Source: Bacteroidales bacterium | GTDB lineage: Bacteria > Bacteroidota > Bacteroidia > Bacteroidales > UBA932 | DNA: 64,000 nt | Reading direction: 5' to 3' | Assembly: GCA_017620335.1 (NCBI GenBank) | Contig: JAFZQO010000023.1 | Coordinates: forward strand, 1 to 64,000 | Shown here: one piece after another, positions 26,057 to 34,864 of the stretch | Position numbering within the stretch: the first letter of the stretch is position 1 | How the letters are laid out: each line of letters starts with the position of its first letter | Program-made: the position numbers and the translations under genes | Notes under the pieces: model-generated | Databases searched by the model: none | What the model was told of the DNA's origin: nothing | Seen by the model: the letters and a program-made list of their open reading frames with translations, nothing else

Positions 26057-27340
26057 ATGAAATCGACCATCAAACATATCATCGGCATCGTCGGCGCCGT
26101 CATACTTGCGGGCAGTTCCGTCTCCTGCGACAGGTATGACTATCCCGACCGTTTCCGTGCCACCGAGGGCCTGCCTACCATCGATTACGTGAGGTATGCG
26201 GACAGGGATGTGTTCATCGACCAGGCTTTCATGGATGAAATACTCTGCATAGTGGGAACCAACCTCACGAGCGTGCACGACATCTATTTCAATGACCAGA
26301 AGGCGATAATCAACACCAGTTACATCACTGACAAGACCCTTGTCGTGTCCGTCCCCAGCACCCAGGCTACGGAAGTCACCAACAAGCTTTATCTACTCAA
26401 CAAGGACGGACAGTCCGTCGATTACGATTTCAAGGTGCTCCCTCCCGTCCCGAAGGTCCTCTCGATGTCCAACGAGTGGGCCGTCCCCGGAGAGGAGGTC
26501 ACCATTACCGGAAAGTACTTCATGGATGTCCAGAGCGTTTCCTTGCCTGGAGCCGAGGTTACGGATTTCACCGTTAATGACAGCGAGAACATCACCTTCA
26601 AGGTTCCTGAAGGCGCCACGCCCGGTCCCGTCTCCGTGACTACGGCTTCCGGCTCCGCCAACAGTACCTTCCAGTATCTCGACCAGCGCAACATGCTCTT
26701 CGACTTCGACGGTCTCCGCGGAGGTTTCGCTATCGGCAACGGCTGGCGCGCTCCTGCCAACGGTCACCTGCACAATCCCGGCGACGATGCGTTCCCGGCC
26801 CTGGACGGTACATATCTCTGGCTCGGCGTCACCGACCCGACCTCCAACTGGGCTGAGGACGAGTATTCGTTCGACTATTGGAACAGCGAGGACCCCTCGT
26901 CGTCCATCCCTCCGCTCCGGACGCTTCCCGCCTTCTCCGCCTATATCAACAAGTTCGGCATCGGCGGCCTCTGCCTCAAGTTCGAATGCTATATCCCCAG
27001 CTCCAACCCCTGGACGGGAGCATCTATGCAACTTATGTTCTCCAGCAGCGCAGTGGTGTCCAACGACAACATGAACAACACCTATTTCTCGGAAGAGAGT
27101 GTTCCCCGCGCCCTTTGGACTCCCTGGCAGGCTACAGGCTCTTATGATACCGGCGACAGGTGGCTTACCATCAGCGTCCCCCTGTCCGAGTTCACCATGA
27201 CTCCCGACGGAAGGGCCTGCGCCACCAAGTTCGATGCAAGTTGGCTCGACGGCTTCGCCCTCTTCGTATGGAACGGTTTCAGCGGCACCGCCTGCGAACC
27301 GATCATTGCGATCGACCACATTCGCGTAGTCCCCATGTAA
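26057..27340 (+). CDS. IPT/TIG-domain surface glycan-binding lipoprotein (SGBP type)
   Basis: A 427-residue lipoprotein with cysteine 24 in SSVSCDRYDYPD. Residues about 38-125 and 128-215 form two IPT/TIG Ig-like domains (VPKVLSMSNEWAVPGEEVTITGKYFMDVQSV is the second, in part). Residues about 218-427 form a beta-rich C-terminal domain that begins NMLFDFDGLRGG and ends DHIRVVPM. It contains exposed tryptophans (for example LWLGVTDPTSNWAED and FVWNGFSG). This is the layout of SGBP-B proteins of beta-mannan and other loci, in which IPT spacers hold a terminal glycan-binding domain away from the cell. It lies 12 bases after susD. Binding to mannan is inferred from the neighbouring enzymes. Confidence 0.83.
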   Translation: MKSTIKHIIGIVGAVILAGSSVSCDRYDYPDRFRATEGLPTIDYVRYADRDVFIDQAFMDEILCIVGTNLTSVHDIYFNDQKAIINTSYITDKTLVVSVPSTQATEVTNKLYLLNKDGQSVDYDFKVLPPVPKVLSMSNEWAVPGEEVTITGKYFMDVQSVSLPGAEVTDFTVNDSENITFKVPEGATPGPVSVTTASGSANSTFQYLDQRNMLFDFDGLRGGFAIGNGWRAPANGHLHNPGDDAFPALDGTYLWLGVTDPTSNWAEDEYSFDYWNSEDPSSSIPPLRTLPAFSAYINKFGIGGLCLKFECYIPSSNPWTGASMQLMFSSSAVVSNDNMNNTYFSEESVPRALWTPWQATGSYDTGDRWLTISVPLSEFTMTPDGRACATKFDASWLDGFALFVWNGFSGTACEPIIAIDHIRVVPM

Positions 27341-27358
27341 TCTTAAAAGAAGAACGTC

Positions 27359-29710
27359 ATGAACAGAATAATCAAGTTCTCCATTATGGCCGTGGCCGCC
27401 TTACTGGCGTTCACCGCCTGCCAGCATGAGGAGATCAGCACTGACCAGTTCAGTGACAACAGCCTCGCCTTCAGCGCGTTCTCGCCCAATCCGGTCTACC
27501 GTGGAGGTGAAATTACCATCATTGGAAGCAACCTCGACCAGGTGTCGCAGGTGGTCATCCCCGGTGTGGATCCCATCACAGGTTTCACCGTGACCGGTTC
27601 GGGCCGTGAGTGCAAACTTGTATTCACCGTCCCCGTTGACGGTCCGGAAGAGGGTAAGATTGCGATTGTGGGCAAGGACGGCACCAGAATCGAGTCTGTT
27701 GCCACGCTTACCTATACCGAACCTATCGTCTTCGAGTCCTTCAGCCCTTCATCTGCGATGCCGGGCGATGTCCTTACCATCAAGGGCGACTACCTCAATC
27801 TCGTACGCGAGGTCATCTTCGAGGGCGGCGCATATGTTACGGAGTTCGTCTCGCAGTCACGCTATGAACTCAAGGTCGCAGTCCCTTCGACGGCCGTCTC
27901 CGGACGTCTCGTAGTCGGTGACTCCGACGAAGTCCTCGACCCCGATACTGTCGCCAACAAGGTGTATTCCGATGAGGAACTGAGTATCGGCGATCCGACC
28001 GTCAGCGGCCTCAAGGTCTCCGTTGCCAAACCCGGACAGCCCGCCGTCATTTCCGGAGAATATCTGGGAATGATCGAGAAAGTCATCTTCGCCGACGGAG
28101 TCGAGGTGAGCGGGTTCGTGATCTCCTCCGACGGCACTTCGCTGACGGTGGCCATCCCGGCTGCCGCCAAGTCGGGAGATGTCATCGCCGTCGACTATGC
28201 CGGCAAGTCCTTCGCAGCCGGCTCCATCGAGATGGTCCAGCCTTCCGCCCTTACGGTTGATCCTATGCCTGTCAAGGCTGGTAACAACCTGACTGTCAGT
28301 GGCGAAGATCTTGACATCGTCACTTCCGTCTCCTTCCCTGGAGCCGGTGAGACATCCTTCTACTTCGACAGCGAGAAGGGCATCATCACCGAGGTTCCCG
28401 CGAAGGCCACCGAGGGTGACATCACGCTCTCAATGGCCAACGGCGACGCCGTCACCGTAGCATATACCCTCGTCCATCCTACTGTGACTGAGGTCGCTCC
28501 GGTCGAACTCAAGGCCGGTGAGACCATCACCGTCAGGGGCACTGACCTCGACCTCGTGACCAAGGCCACGCTCGGCGGCAAGGAAGTCGGTCTGGAATTG
28601 TCCGGCGAGGACCTCGTCCTCCAGACCTCCAATACCTCCGTCTCCGGCAAGGTCGTCCTTACCCTCGCCAATGGCGAGACCGTGGAACCCGAGGAGACCA
28701 TAACCCTCAGCTACGACTCGTTCATCATCGTGAACGAGATGCCTTCCGCCGAGCACATCGGAGCGCTCGTTACCCTCAAGGGTGAGAACTTCATGATGAT
28801 AGAGAACATCTTCATCGGCGAGCAGAAGGTTACCGGCTACGTCAAGCGTACCGACAACGAGATACAGTTCACGATGCCTTACAACAAGGTCGGTGTGTAC
28901 AGTATGTATTTCGACCTCTTCTCCGGCGATCGTGAGACCTGCCCGAACACCATCGAGGTGCAGCTCGAGCAGAACATCACCGTCATCTGGGAAGGCTACG
29001 AGGATCTCGGCTCCTGGGGCAACCAGCCTTATCTCGGCGATGAGAGCGCCTTCGTCAATGCCGGCCTCGCCGTCGGTGACAAGGTCAGGGTTTATTACAC
29101 CCCTCTTGCCGACTGGTATCAGGTCCAGGTATGGAGCGGTCACTGGGACAGTCTGGCATTCGACGAACTCGGCGGCGGCAACACCGTCAATCCCGAATCC
29201 ATGCCGGAGTATCGCGGTTACTTCGAGTTCACCGTGACGCCCGCCCTCCTCGGTCCGCTCTCCAATCCTCAGGGCTGGGGCGGTGCAATGCTGACCCAGG
29301 GCGAGAGTGCAGCCGTCACGATGGTGACCATGATCCACGAAATCCCTCAGGAGAAGACTCTGTGGGAAGGTTCGGAGGATCTCGGATCGTGGAGCAACCA
29401 GCCGTATTTCGGTGCAGAAGGCGCCCTTCTGGAGATGGGTGTCAAGGCTGGCGACCTGATGCGAATCTACTTCACCCCGTACGCCGACTGGTGGCAGATA
29501 CAGCTCTTCGACGGCCACTGGGGCGGCCTCAGCATCGCCGAGATCGGTGGCGGACAGGTCGTCAATCCGGAAACCTCCACGGCGACCAGCTGCTTCGAGT
29601 TCGTGATGACGGATGCAATCTTTGCGCAGCTCACCGGCATCCAGGGTTGGGGAGGCACCATCCTCTGCCAGGGTGAAAGCGTGATCATCACCCGTATCGC
29701 AACGTTCTAG
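27359..29710 (+). CDS. Six-IPT lipoprotein with two tandem C-terminal domains, putative glycan binder
   Basis: A 783-residue lipoprotein with cysteine 21 in AFTACQHEEIST, acidic residues close behind, so likely surface exposed. About six consecutive IPT/TIG-like repeats of 80-95 residues fill residues 35-540 (FSAFSPNPVYRGGEITIIG, FESFSPSSAMPGDVLTIKG, LTVDPMPVKAGNNLTVSG and so on). The last 245 residues hold two copies of a domain of about 120 residues, at 28986-29340 and 29359-29709. Both start with (I/L)WEG.EDLGSW and NQPY, and share a YFTP/YYTPxADWxQ strand, a GHW turn and a QGWGG(A/T) near the end. Conserved tryptophans suggest two carbohydrate-binding modules. I do not recognise the family with certainty. 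A hairpin terminator follows the stop codon. Confidence 0.8.
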   Translation: MNRIIKFSIMAVAALLAFTACQHEEISTDQFSDNSLAFSAFSPNPVYRGGEITIIGSNLDQVSQVVIPGVDPITGFTVTGSGRECKLVFTVPVDGPEEGKIAIVGKDGTRIESVATLTYTEPIVFESFSPSSAMPGDVLTIKGDYLNLVREVIFEGGAYVTEFVSQSRYELKVAVPSTAVSGRLVVGDSDEVLDPDTVANKVYSDEELSIGDPTVSGLKVSVAKPGQPAVISGEYLGMIEKVIFADGVEVSGFVISSDGTSLTVAIPAAAKSGDVIAVDYAGKSFAAGSIEMVQPSALTVDPMPVKAGNNLTVSGEDLDIVTSVSFPGAGETSFYFDSEKGIITEVPAKATEGDITLSMANGDAVTVAYTLVHPTVTEVAPVELKAGETITVRGTDLDLVTKATLGGKEVGLELSGEDLVLQTSNTSVSGKVVLTLANGETVEPEETITLSYDSFIIVNEMPSAEHIGALVTLKGENFMMIENIFIGEQKVTGYVKRTDNEIQFTMPYNKVGVYSMYFDLFSGDRETCPNTIEVQLEQNITVIWEGYEDLGSWGNQPYLGDESAFVNAGLAVGDKVRVYYTPLADWYQVQVWSGHWDSLAFDELGGGNTVNPESMPEYRGYFEFTVTPALLGPLSNPQGWGGAMLTQGESAAVTMVTMIHEIPQEKTLWEGSEDLGSWSNQPYFGAEGALLEMGVKAGDLMRIYFTPYADWWQIQLFDGHWGGLSIAEIGGGQVVNPETSTATSCFEFVMTDAIFAQLTGIQGWGGTILCQGESVIITRIATF

Positions 29711-29717
29711 CATTCAA

Positions 29718-29749
29718 GGGCGGCGGTGCATCCGTGCCGCCGCCCTTTT
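29718..29749 (+). terminator. Intrinsic terminator inside the utilisation locus
   Basis: GGGCGGCGG (29718-29726) pairs with CCGCCGCCC (29737-29745) across a 10-base loop, followed by TTTT. It sits 7 bases after the stop of the 783-residue lipoprotein and 10 bases before the GH26 start. It should reduce transcription of the enzyme genes relative to susCD and the binding proteins. Confidence 0.75.
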
Positions 29750-29758
29750 ATCTATTTT

Positions 29759-31249
29759 ATGAAATCTTTCAGAAAGTACATCGCAGTTCTCCCGGTTGCG
29801 CTGGCGCTCTTTTCCTGCGGCGGCGGTGCAAGTGTGGATCCGCCTGCCGAGCCGGCGCCGAAACTGGTATCCACCACTCCGGCGGACGGTGCCACGGGCT
29901 TGAAGGGCACGTCCCTTTCAGTCGTGCTTACGATGGACCAGAATGTCAAGGTGACCTCGGCAAACAGCACGAGGATCACCGTCAGCGGAAACGCCTCCAT
30001 CGTTTCCGTCAATGCATATAACAAGGACGTGACGATAGGCTTGGAGGGATTGGAGAACGGTGGAAACTATACCGTATCTGTTCCGGCAGGCGTCATAGAG
30101 GGTTTCAAGGAAAACCAGGAAAGCGCCGCTGCCGTTTCCGTGACTTTCACGATGGAATACGTGGAGCCGGAGAAACACTATGACCGCGCCCCGGCGGCAT
30201 CGCTGAGCAACCCTTCTTCCACGGCTCAAGCGTCCAGGCTATATGCCTGGCTCCTTGAGAATTACGGGACGCGTACGATATCCGGTGCCATGGGCGGTAC
30301 CGCGTGGGAGACCTCATATACCGACAATATCGGGTCCCTGACGGGAGAGTATCCCGCCATTGTGGGATTCGACTATATATTCAACAACTGGGCGGACAAG
30401 AAGAGCCTGTGGTCCGACAGGCCTGATTACACGGACATCACTCCGGTCAGGCAGGCGTGGGATTCCCGTAACATCATACAGATAGGCTGGCACTGGTGCG
30501 TACCGTCGGTCCAGGAGGAGTCGTTCGACACCTCCGGAGGCAAGCGTTATATCGACAGTTATTCGTACAACAACAAGGCGTTCAGCCTCAAGGAAGCCCT
30601 CAAGGACGGTACCTGGCAGAATGCCGAACTGAAGAAACAATTGAAACAGGTGGCAGGCTTCCTCAAGCTTCTTCAGGACGCCGGCATCCCCGTCCTCTGG
30701 AGACCCCTGCATGAGGCTGCTGGAGACTATACCTGGGGAGCCTGGTTCTGGTGGGGATACGATGGCGCCGAGGCGTGCAAGGAACTGTGGCGGTATATGT
30801 ACAAGGAATTCACGGAGACATACGGACTAGGCAACCTTGTCTGGGTATGGACCGTGCAGACCTCGGACGGAGGCAAGCTTGCGTCCGTGGACAAACTCAG
30901 GGAGTGGTATCCCGGAGATGAATACGTGGATCTGGTAGGTGCGGACCTCTATGTGGCCAAGAATACCACGCAATCAGCGGTCTTCCAGTTGGTCAACGAC
31001 TCTGTAGAAGGTCATAAGATGGTGGTTCTCAGCGAGTTCGGAAATCTCCTCGACATCGATGGCTTCTTCTCCGAAGATGCTCCATGGGGATATTTCATGA
31101 ACTGGTGCAACTTCGAGGACGGCGCCCCCGTGCTCTGGTGCAGGAACAGTGACGGCTCGTACTCCTGGAACAATACCGCTGAGGACTGGAAGTCAGCCCT
31201 TTCCAACAAACACACGATTAACCGGAAGGATGTCCCTTCACTCAAATAG
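29759..31249 (+). CDS. GH26 endo-beta-1,4-mannanase lipoprotein with N-terminal Ig-like domain
   Basis: A 496-residue lipoprotein predicted to cut internal beta-1,4-mannosidic bonds of mannan or glucomannan. The lipobox cysteine is in ALFSCGGG. Residues about 33-130 are a Big_5/SbsA-type Ig-like domain. The GH26 (beta/alpha)8 domain starts near residue 150 (LYAWLLENYGTRTISGAM). The acid/base glutamate is in WRPLHEAAGDYTWGAWFWW and the nucleophile glutamate in MVVLSEFGNL, with the family's GWHWCVP-like strand. No acidic residues follow the cysteine, so surface versus periplasmic location is open. I start at the ATG at 29759, since the longer frame runs back through the terminator hairpin. Confidence 0.93.
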   Translation: MKSFRKYIAVLPVALALFSCGGGASVDPPAEPAPKLVSTTPADGATGLKGTSLSVVLTMDQNVKVTSANSTRITVSGNASIVSVNAYNKDVTIGLEGLENGGNYTVSVPAGVIEGFKENQESAAAVSVTFTMEYVEPEKHYDRAPAASLSNPSSTAQASRLYAWLLENYGTRTISGAMGGTAWETSYTDNIGSLTGEYPAIVGFDYIFNNWADKKSLWSDRPDYTDITPVRQAWDSRNIIQIGWHWCVPSVQEESFDTSGGKRYIDSYSYNNKAFSLKEALKDGTWQNAELKKQLKQVAGFLKLLQDAGIPVLWRPLHEAAGDYTWGAWFWWGYDGAEACKELWRYMYKEFTETYGLGNLVWVWTVQTSDGGKLASVDKLREWYPGDEYVDLVGADLYVAKNTTQSAVFQLVNDSVEGHKMVVLSEFGNLLDIDGFFSEDAPWGYFMNWCNFEDGAPVLWCRNSDGSYSWNNTAEDWKSALSNKHTINRKDVPSLK

Positions 31250-31255
31250 TATCCA

Positions 31256-32809
31256 ATGAGAAGTTTTTTCGGCATATTCGTCACGCTTGCGTTACTGGTC
31301 GTCTCCTGTGGTGAGCCTGAGAGTCCCCAGCCAGTGGAGGCAGATGCCCCCGTGCTGGTCTCCACTTCGCCCGAGAGTGGCGCCGGAGGTTTCACGGGCA
31401 CGACCTTGTCCGTCGTTTTCACCTACGACCAGAACATAAAGTGTACCCTGGAGGCCCAGAAAGGCGTTACCGTCGACGGAGGCGCCGCCGTTGACAAGGT
31501 CAACGCATATGGCGCCGACCTCACAGTCACCGTTTCAGGCCTTGAGGCGGGCAAGTCCTATACAGTCAATATCCCGGCAGGGACCGTTCAGGGTTATAAG
31601 GAGAACCAGAAGGGGGCTTCGGCGGCCTCGCTCCGTTTCAGCATGAAGGAGCCTGTCGTCATCCGGCGCATGGAGCCGGGTTACGATGAGGCCGGCAAGG
31701 AAAACGCCGCCATGGCCGTCAGCAACATGGGTGTCGGATGGAATCTCGGCAACACGCTGGAATCCAACAGCGGCGATGTCGACAATATGTGGATAGAGGC
31801 TTTCTCCGAGCGCAAGACATCGGATTACGAGACTGCATGGGGACAGCCCGTCGCCACACGCGAACTCATCCATATGTTCAAGCAGGCCGGCTTCGGCGCT
31901 ATCCGCGTCCCCGTCACCTGGTATCCCCATATGGGCACGCTCCAGGTTACGGTCAGCGATAACAAGGGACACTGGGACATCTCCACCTGGTCAGGTTATG
32001 ACGTGGATCCCGTCTGGATGGCCCGCGTCAAGGAGGTCGTGGGATATGTCCTCGATGAAGGGATGTATTGCATAATCAATGTCCATCACGATACGGGTAC
32101 GGCCACGACAGGCTGGTTGCGGGCCGACCGCAAGGCGTATGAGTCCTACAGGGAGAGGTATTGCTCCTTGTGGAAGCAGATAGCCACGGAGTTCGAGCCT
32201 TTCGGGGAAAAACTCATTTTCGAATCTTTCAATGAAATGCTGGATGCCGCCGGTACCTGGAATTATTCCGGAGCTGCTGCGGATGATGTGATAAACTCCT
32301 TTAATGCCGATTTCGTGTCTACGGTCCGCTCCACGGGAGGTAACAACGCCCGCCGCAACCTCATCCTGGGTACTTACGCCGCCAGTACGGAACAGCCTGT
32401 GCTTGATGATTTCGCGTTGCCTGAAGACAGCGTCAAGGACCATCTCATCGCTGAGGTCCACAGTTATGCTCCGTATCACTTCGCCTTTGACACGGATTCT
32501 CCCAGGGAAGAATTCGACTCGTCCTGCGACAAGGAGGTCCGCGCCATCATCGCCCGCGTCGGTACCAGTCTAGTAGACAAGGGCATCCCTTGCATCCTCG
32601 GCGAGTACGGTGCCGATACCTCCAAGCGGCAGGAGACCGAACTGGCCAAGCAGGCGGCGTGCTATGTGAGTGCTGCATCAGAATATGGCATCACCTGTTT
32701 TTATTGGATGGGTCTCAGCGACGGCAAGGACCGTTCCGTCCCGAAATGGACCAAGCCTGTGCTCAAGGATGCCATCCTGAAGGCGTACAGGGACAGCAAG
32801 AATCAGTGA
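31256..32809 (+). CDS. GH5 endo-glycanase lipoprotein (probably GH5_4-like) with N-terminal Ig-like domain
   Basis: A 517-residue lipoprotein, cysteine 18 in LLVVSCGEPESPQ. The next 100 residues are a Big_5-type Ig-like domain clearly related to that of the GH26 next door (both read LVST.P..GA.G..GT.LSVV.. and end in AGTVQG or AGVIEG followed by KENQ). The catalytic domain starts at MGVGWNLGNTLES, a subfamily-4-like opening. The acid/base glutamate is in IFESFNEML and the nucleophile in CILGEYGAD; IINVHHDTG and HSYAPYHF are other active-site strands. Subfamily 4 enzymes attack glucan, xyloglucan or glucomannan backbones, so with GH26 the target is likely glucomannan. A strict mannanase cannot be excluded. 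Confidence 0.9.
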   Translation: MRSFFGIFVTLALLVVSCGEPESPQPVEADAPVLVSTSPESGAGGFTGTTLSVVFTYDQNIKCTLEAQKGVTVDGGAAVDKVNAYGADLTVTVSGLEAGKSYTVNIPAGTVQGYKENQKGASAASLRFSMKEPVVIRRMEPGYDEAGKENAAMAVSNMGVGWNLGNTLESNSGDVDNMWIEAFSERKTSDYETAWGQPVATRELIHMFKQAGFGAIRVPVTWYPHMGTLQVTVSDNKGHWDISTWSGYDVDPVWMARVKEVVGYVLDEGMYCIINVHHDTGTATTGWLRADRKAYESYRERYCSLWKQIATEFEPFGEKLIFESFNEMLDAAGTWNYSGAAADDVINSFNADFVSTVRSTGGNNARRNLILGTYAASTEQPVLDDFALPEDSVKDHLIAEVHSYAPYHFAFDTDSPREEFDSSCDKEVRAIIARVGTSLVDKGIPCILGEYGADTSKRQETELAKQAACYVSAASEYGITCFYWMGLSDGKDRSVPKWTKPVLKDAILKAYRDSKNQ

Positions 32810-32814
32810 ACCGT

Positions 32815-33693
32815 ATGAGCGACGTACTGAACGAAATAACTCCATTGTCGGAGAAAGACTGTTTCTACATCGTCGAGAGGCACAAGAACGAGTTCACCTA
32901 CCCGCTGCATCAGCACAAGGATTATGAGCTCAATTTCATCGAGCACGCCGCCGGCGCCCAGAGGGTTGTCGGAGACAATGTCGAGGAGATAGGCGAGTAC
33001 GACCTGGTCCTGATCGGAGGGGAGAACCTGGAGCATGCCTGGAAACAGGGTAGGTGCACATCCCCGGACATCCGGGAGATCACCATCCAGTTCTCCGCCG
33101 ACCTGTTTCCAGAGAGCCTCTTGTCCAGGAACCAGTTCGCTTCCATACGCCGGATGCTTGAGAAGTCGCGGATGGGACTGTCCTTCCCCATGAATACGAT
33201 CATGGACGTTTATTCCACGCTTAACAGGCTGTCCGGGATGAAGGAGAAATTCTACCAGTACATGCAGTTCATGGTCCTGATGTACAAACTTTCCCTTTCC
33301 GATGGCGCCAAAGTCTTGGCCAGCAGTTCCTTCTCCCATTCCGAGAAAAGCGACGAGAGCGACCGCGTCCAGATGGTGAAGCAGTACATAGACGATCATT
33401 TCACGGAGGACCTGACGCTCGCGACGCTGGCCGACATGGTCTGCATGACCCCCTCCGCGTTCAGCCGTTTCTTCAAGACCCGTACAGGCCGGACGCTTTC
33501 GGACTACATCATCGACATCCGCCTCGGCCATGCCGCACGCATGCTGGTGGATACGTCCAAGGGCGTTTCTGAGATCTGCTATGAGTGCGGTTTCAACAAC
33601 CAGTCCAACTTCAACCGCATCTTCAAGGCCAAGCGGGGGCTGACCCCGCGCGACTTCCGCGCGATGTTCAAGAAAAACAAAGTCATAGTCTAA
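32815..33693 (+). CDS. AraC-family transcriptional regulator of the locus
   Basis: A 292-residue cytoplasmic regulator. Residues about 15-110 form a cupin-type sensor domain ([37 protein letters not shown]), and the last 100 residues carry two helix-turn-helix motifs: [23 protein letters not shown] and [29 protein letters not shown]-type segments, the AraC signature. Most Bacteroidota polysaccharide loci use hybrid two-component systems, SusR or ECF/anti-sigma pairs, so a soluble AraC sensor that sees a cytoplasmic sugar is less common. It sits between GH5 and GH130 with 5- and 4-base gaps. The ligand may be a manno-oligosaccharide brought in by the symporter. The true start is the ATG at 32815, just after the GH5 stop. 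Confidence 0.92.
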   Translation: MSDVLNEITPLSEKDCFYIVERHKNEFTYPLHQHKDYELNFIEHAAGAQRVVGDNVEEIGEYDLVLIGGENLEHAWKQGRCTSPDIREITIQFSADLFPESLLSRNQFASIRRMLEKSRMGLSFPMNTIMDVYSTLNRLSGMKEKFYQYMQFMVLMYKLSLSDGAKVLASSSFSHSEKSDESDRVQMVKQYIDDHFTEDLTLATLADMVCMTPSAFSRFFKTRTGRTLSDYIIDIRLGHAARMLVDTSKGVSEICYECGFNNQSNFNRIFKAKRGLTPRDFRAMFKKNKVIV

Positions 33694-33697
33694 ACAT

Positions 33698-34858
33698 ATG
33701 GATTTCAATGAGAAACTGAAGGTGCTGGTGAAGGATCACGAGGCACTGCTGAAAAGGAAGAACCGGGCCGTATATGTGAACGGCGTCTATGAACGCTATG
33801 AGTTCCCCGTGCTCACCGCGGCCCATGCCCCGCTGTTCTGGCGTTATGACATGGACGAGGAGGCCAACCCTTTCCTCGAGGAACGCTTCGGCATCCATGC
33901 CGCGTTCAATTCCGGAGCCATCAAGTGGGGGGACAGGTATCTTATGTGCGTACGCGTCGAAGGCGCCGACCGCAAGTCGTTCTTCGCCATGGCGGAGAGT
34001 CCTGACGGGGTGGAAGGGTTCCGTTTCTGGGACCGTCCCGTCACCATGCCCGAATGGGGAGAACCCGCCACGAACGTCTATGACATGCGCCTGACGGCCC
34101 ATGAGGACGGATGGGTGTACGGAGTGTTCTGCGTCGAGCGCAAGGACCCGGCGGCCGCGCCGGGCGACCTGTCGTCCGCCGTGGCGGCCGCCGGCATCGC
34201 TCGCACGCACGATTTCGTGACCTGGGAGCGCCTCCCGGACCTCGTCAGCGCCTCCCAGCAGCGCAATGTCGTGCTCCATCCGGAGTTCGTGGACGGCAAA
34301 TATGCCTTCTATACCCGCCCGCAGGACGGCTTCATCGACGCCGGCAGCGGGGGAGGCATAGGCTGGGCCCTCGTGGACGACATCACCCACGCGGAGGTGA
34401 AGGAGGAGAAGATCATCAACCTCCGCCATTACCATACCATCAAGGAGACCAAGAACGGCGAGGGCCCCGCACCCATTCGCACGGAGAAGGGTTGGCTGCA
34501 CCTGGCGCACGGGGTGCGCGGCTGCGCCAGCGGCCTCCGTTACGTACTATACCTTTACATGACGGCCCTTGACGACCCTTCGCGCGTCATCGCCGAACCG
34601 GCAGGTTTCTTCATGGCTCCGGAAGGCGAGGAGTATGTCGGCGACGTGATGAACGTCCTGTTCTCCAACGGATGGATAGCCGACCCCGACGGGAAGGTCT
34701 TCATATACTACGCGTCCAGCGACACACGCATGCACGTAGCCACCTCCACGGTGGACCGCCTTGTGGACTACTGTCTGAACACCGAGCCGGACGGCTTCAC
34801 CACCGGAGATACGGTCCGCAGACTCAACCAATTGATAGACAAGAATCTAAACAAATAG
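33698..34858 (+). CDS. GH130 phosphorylase, likely 4-O-beta-D-mannosyl-D-glucose phosphorylase
   Basis: A 386-residue cytoplasmic inverting phosphorylase with no signal peptide. GH130 enzymes use phosphate to split beta-mannosides and release mannose 1-phosphate. The N-terminal arm [24 protein letters not shown], the [20 protein letters not shown] strand and the catalytic-acid region [19 protein letters not shown] match subfamily 1, whose members act on mannosyl-glucose, and the length of about 390 fits. Other features are [23 protein letters not shown] and [18 protein letters not shown]. The product would feed glycolysis after phosphomannomutase and isomerase. Subfamily 2 (mannobiose phosphorylase) is the alternative. 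It is followed by the symporter after 6 bases. Confidence 0.92.
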   Translation: MDFNEKLKVLVKDHEALLKRKNRAVYVNGVYERYEFPVLTAAHAPLFWRYDMDEEANPFLEERFGIHAAFNSGAIKWGDRYLMCVRVEGADRKSFFAMAESPDGVEGFRFWDRPVTMPEWGEPATNVYDMRLTAHEDGWVYGVFCVERKDPAAAPGDLSSAVAAAGIARTHDFVTWERLPDLVSASQQRNVVLHPEFVDGKYAFYTRPQDGFIDAGSGGGIGWALVDDITHAEVKEEKIINLRHYHTIKETKNGEGPAPIRTEKGWLHLAHGVRGCASGLRYVLYLYMTALDDPSRVIAEPAGFFMAPEGEEYVGDVMNVLFSNGWIADPDGKVFIYYASSDTRMHVATSTVDRLVDYCLNTEPDGFTTGDTVRRLNQLIDKNLNK

Positions 34859-34864
34859 TTACTT

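Noticed and set aside
24545-26278. 577-residue minus-strand open frame
   Set aside because: Antisense to susD and the next gene; no conserved motifs.
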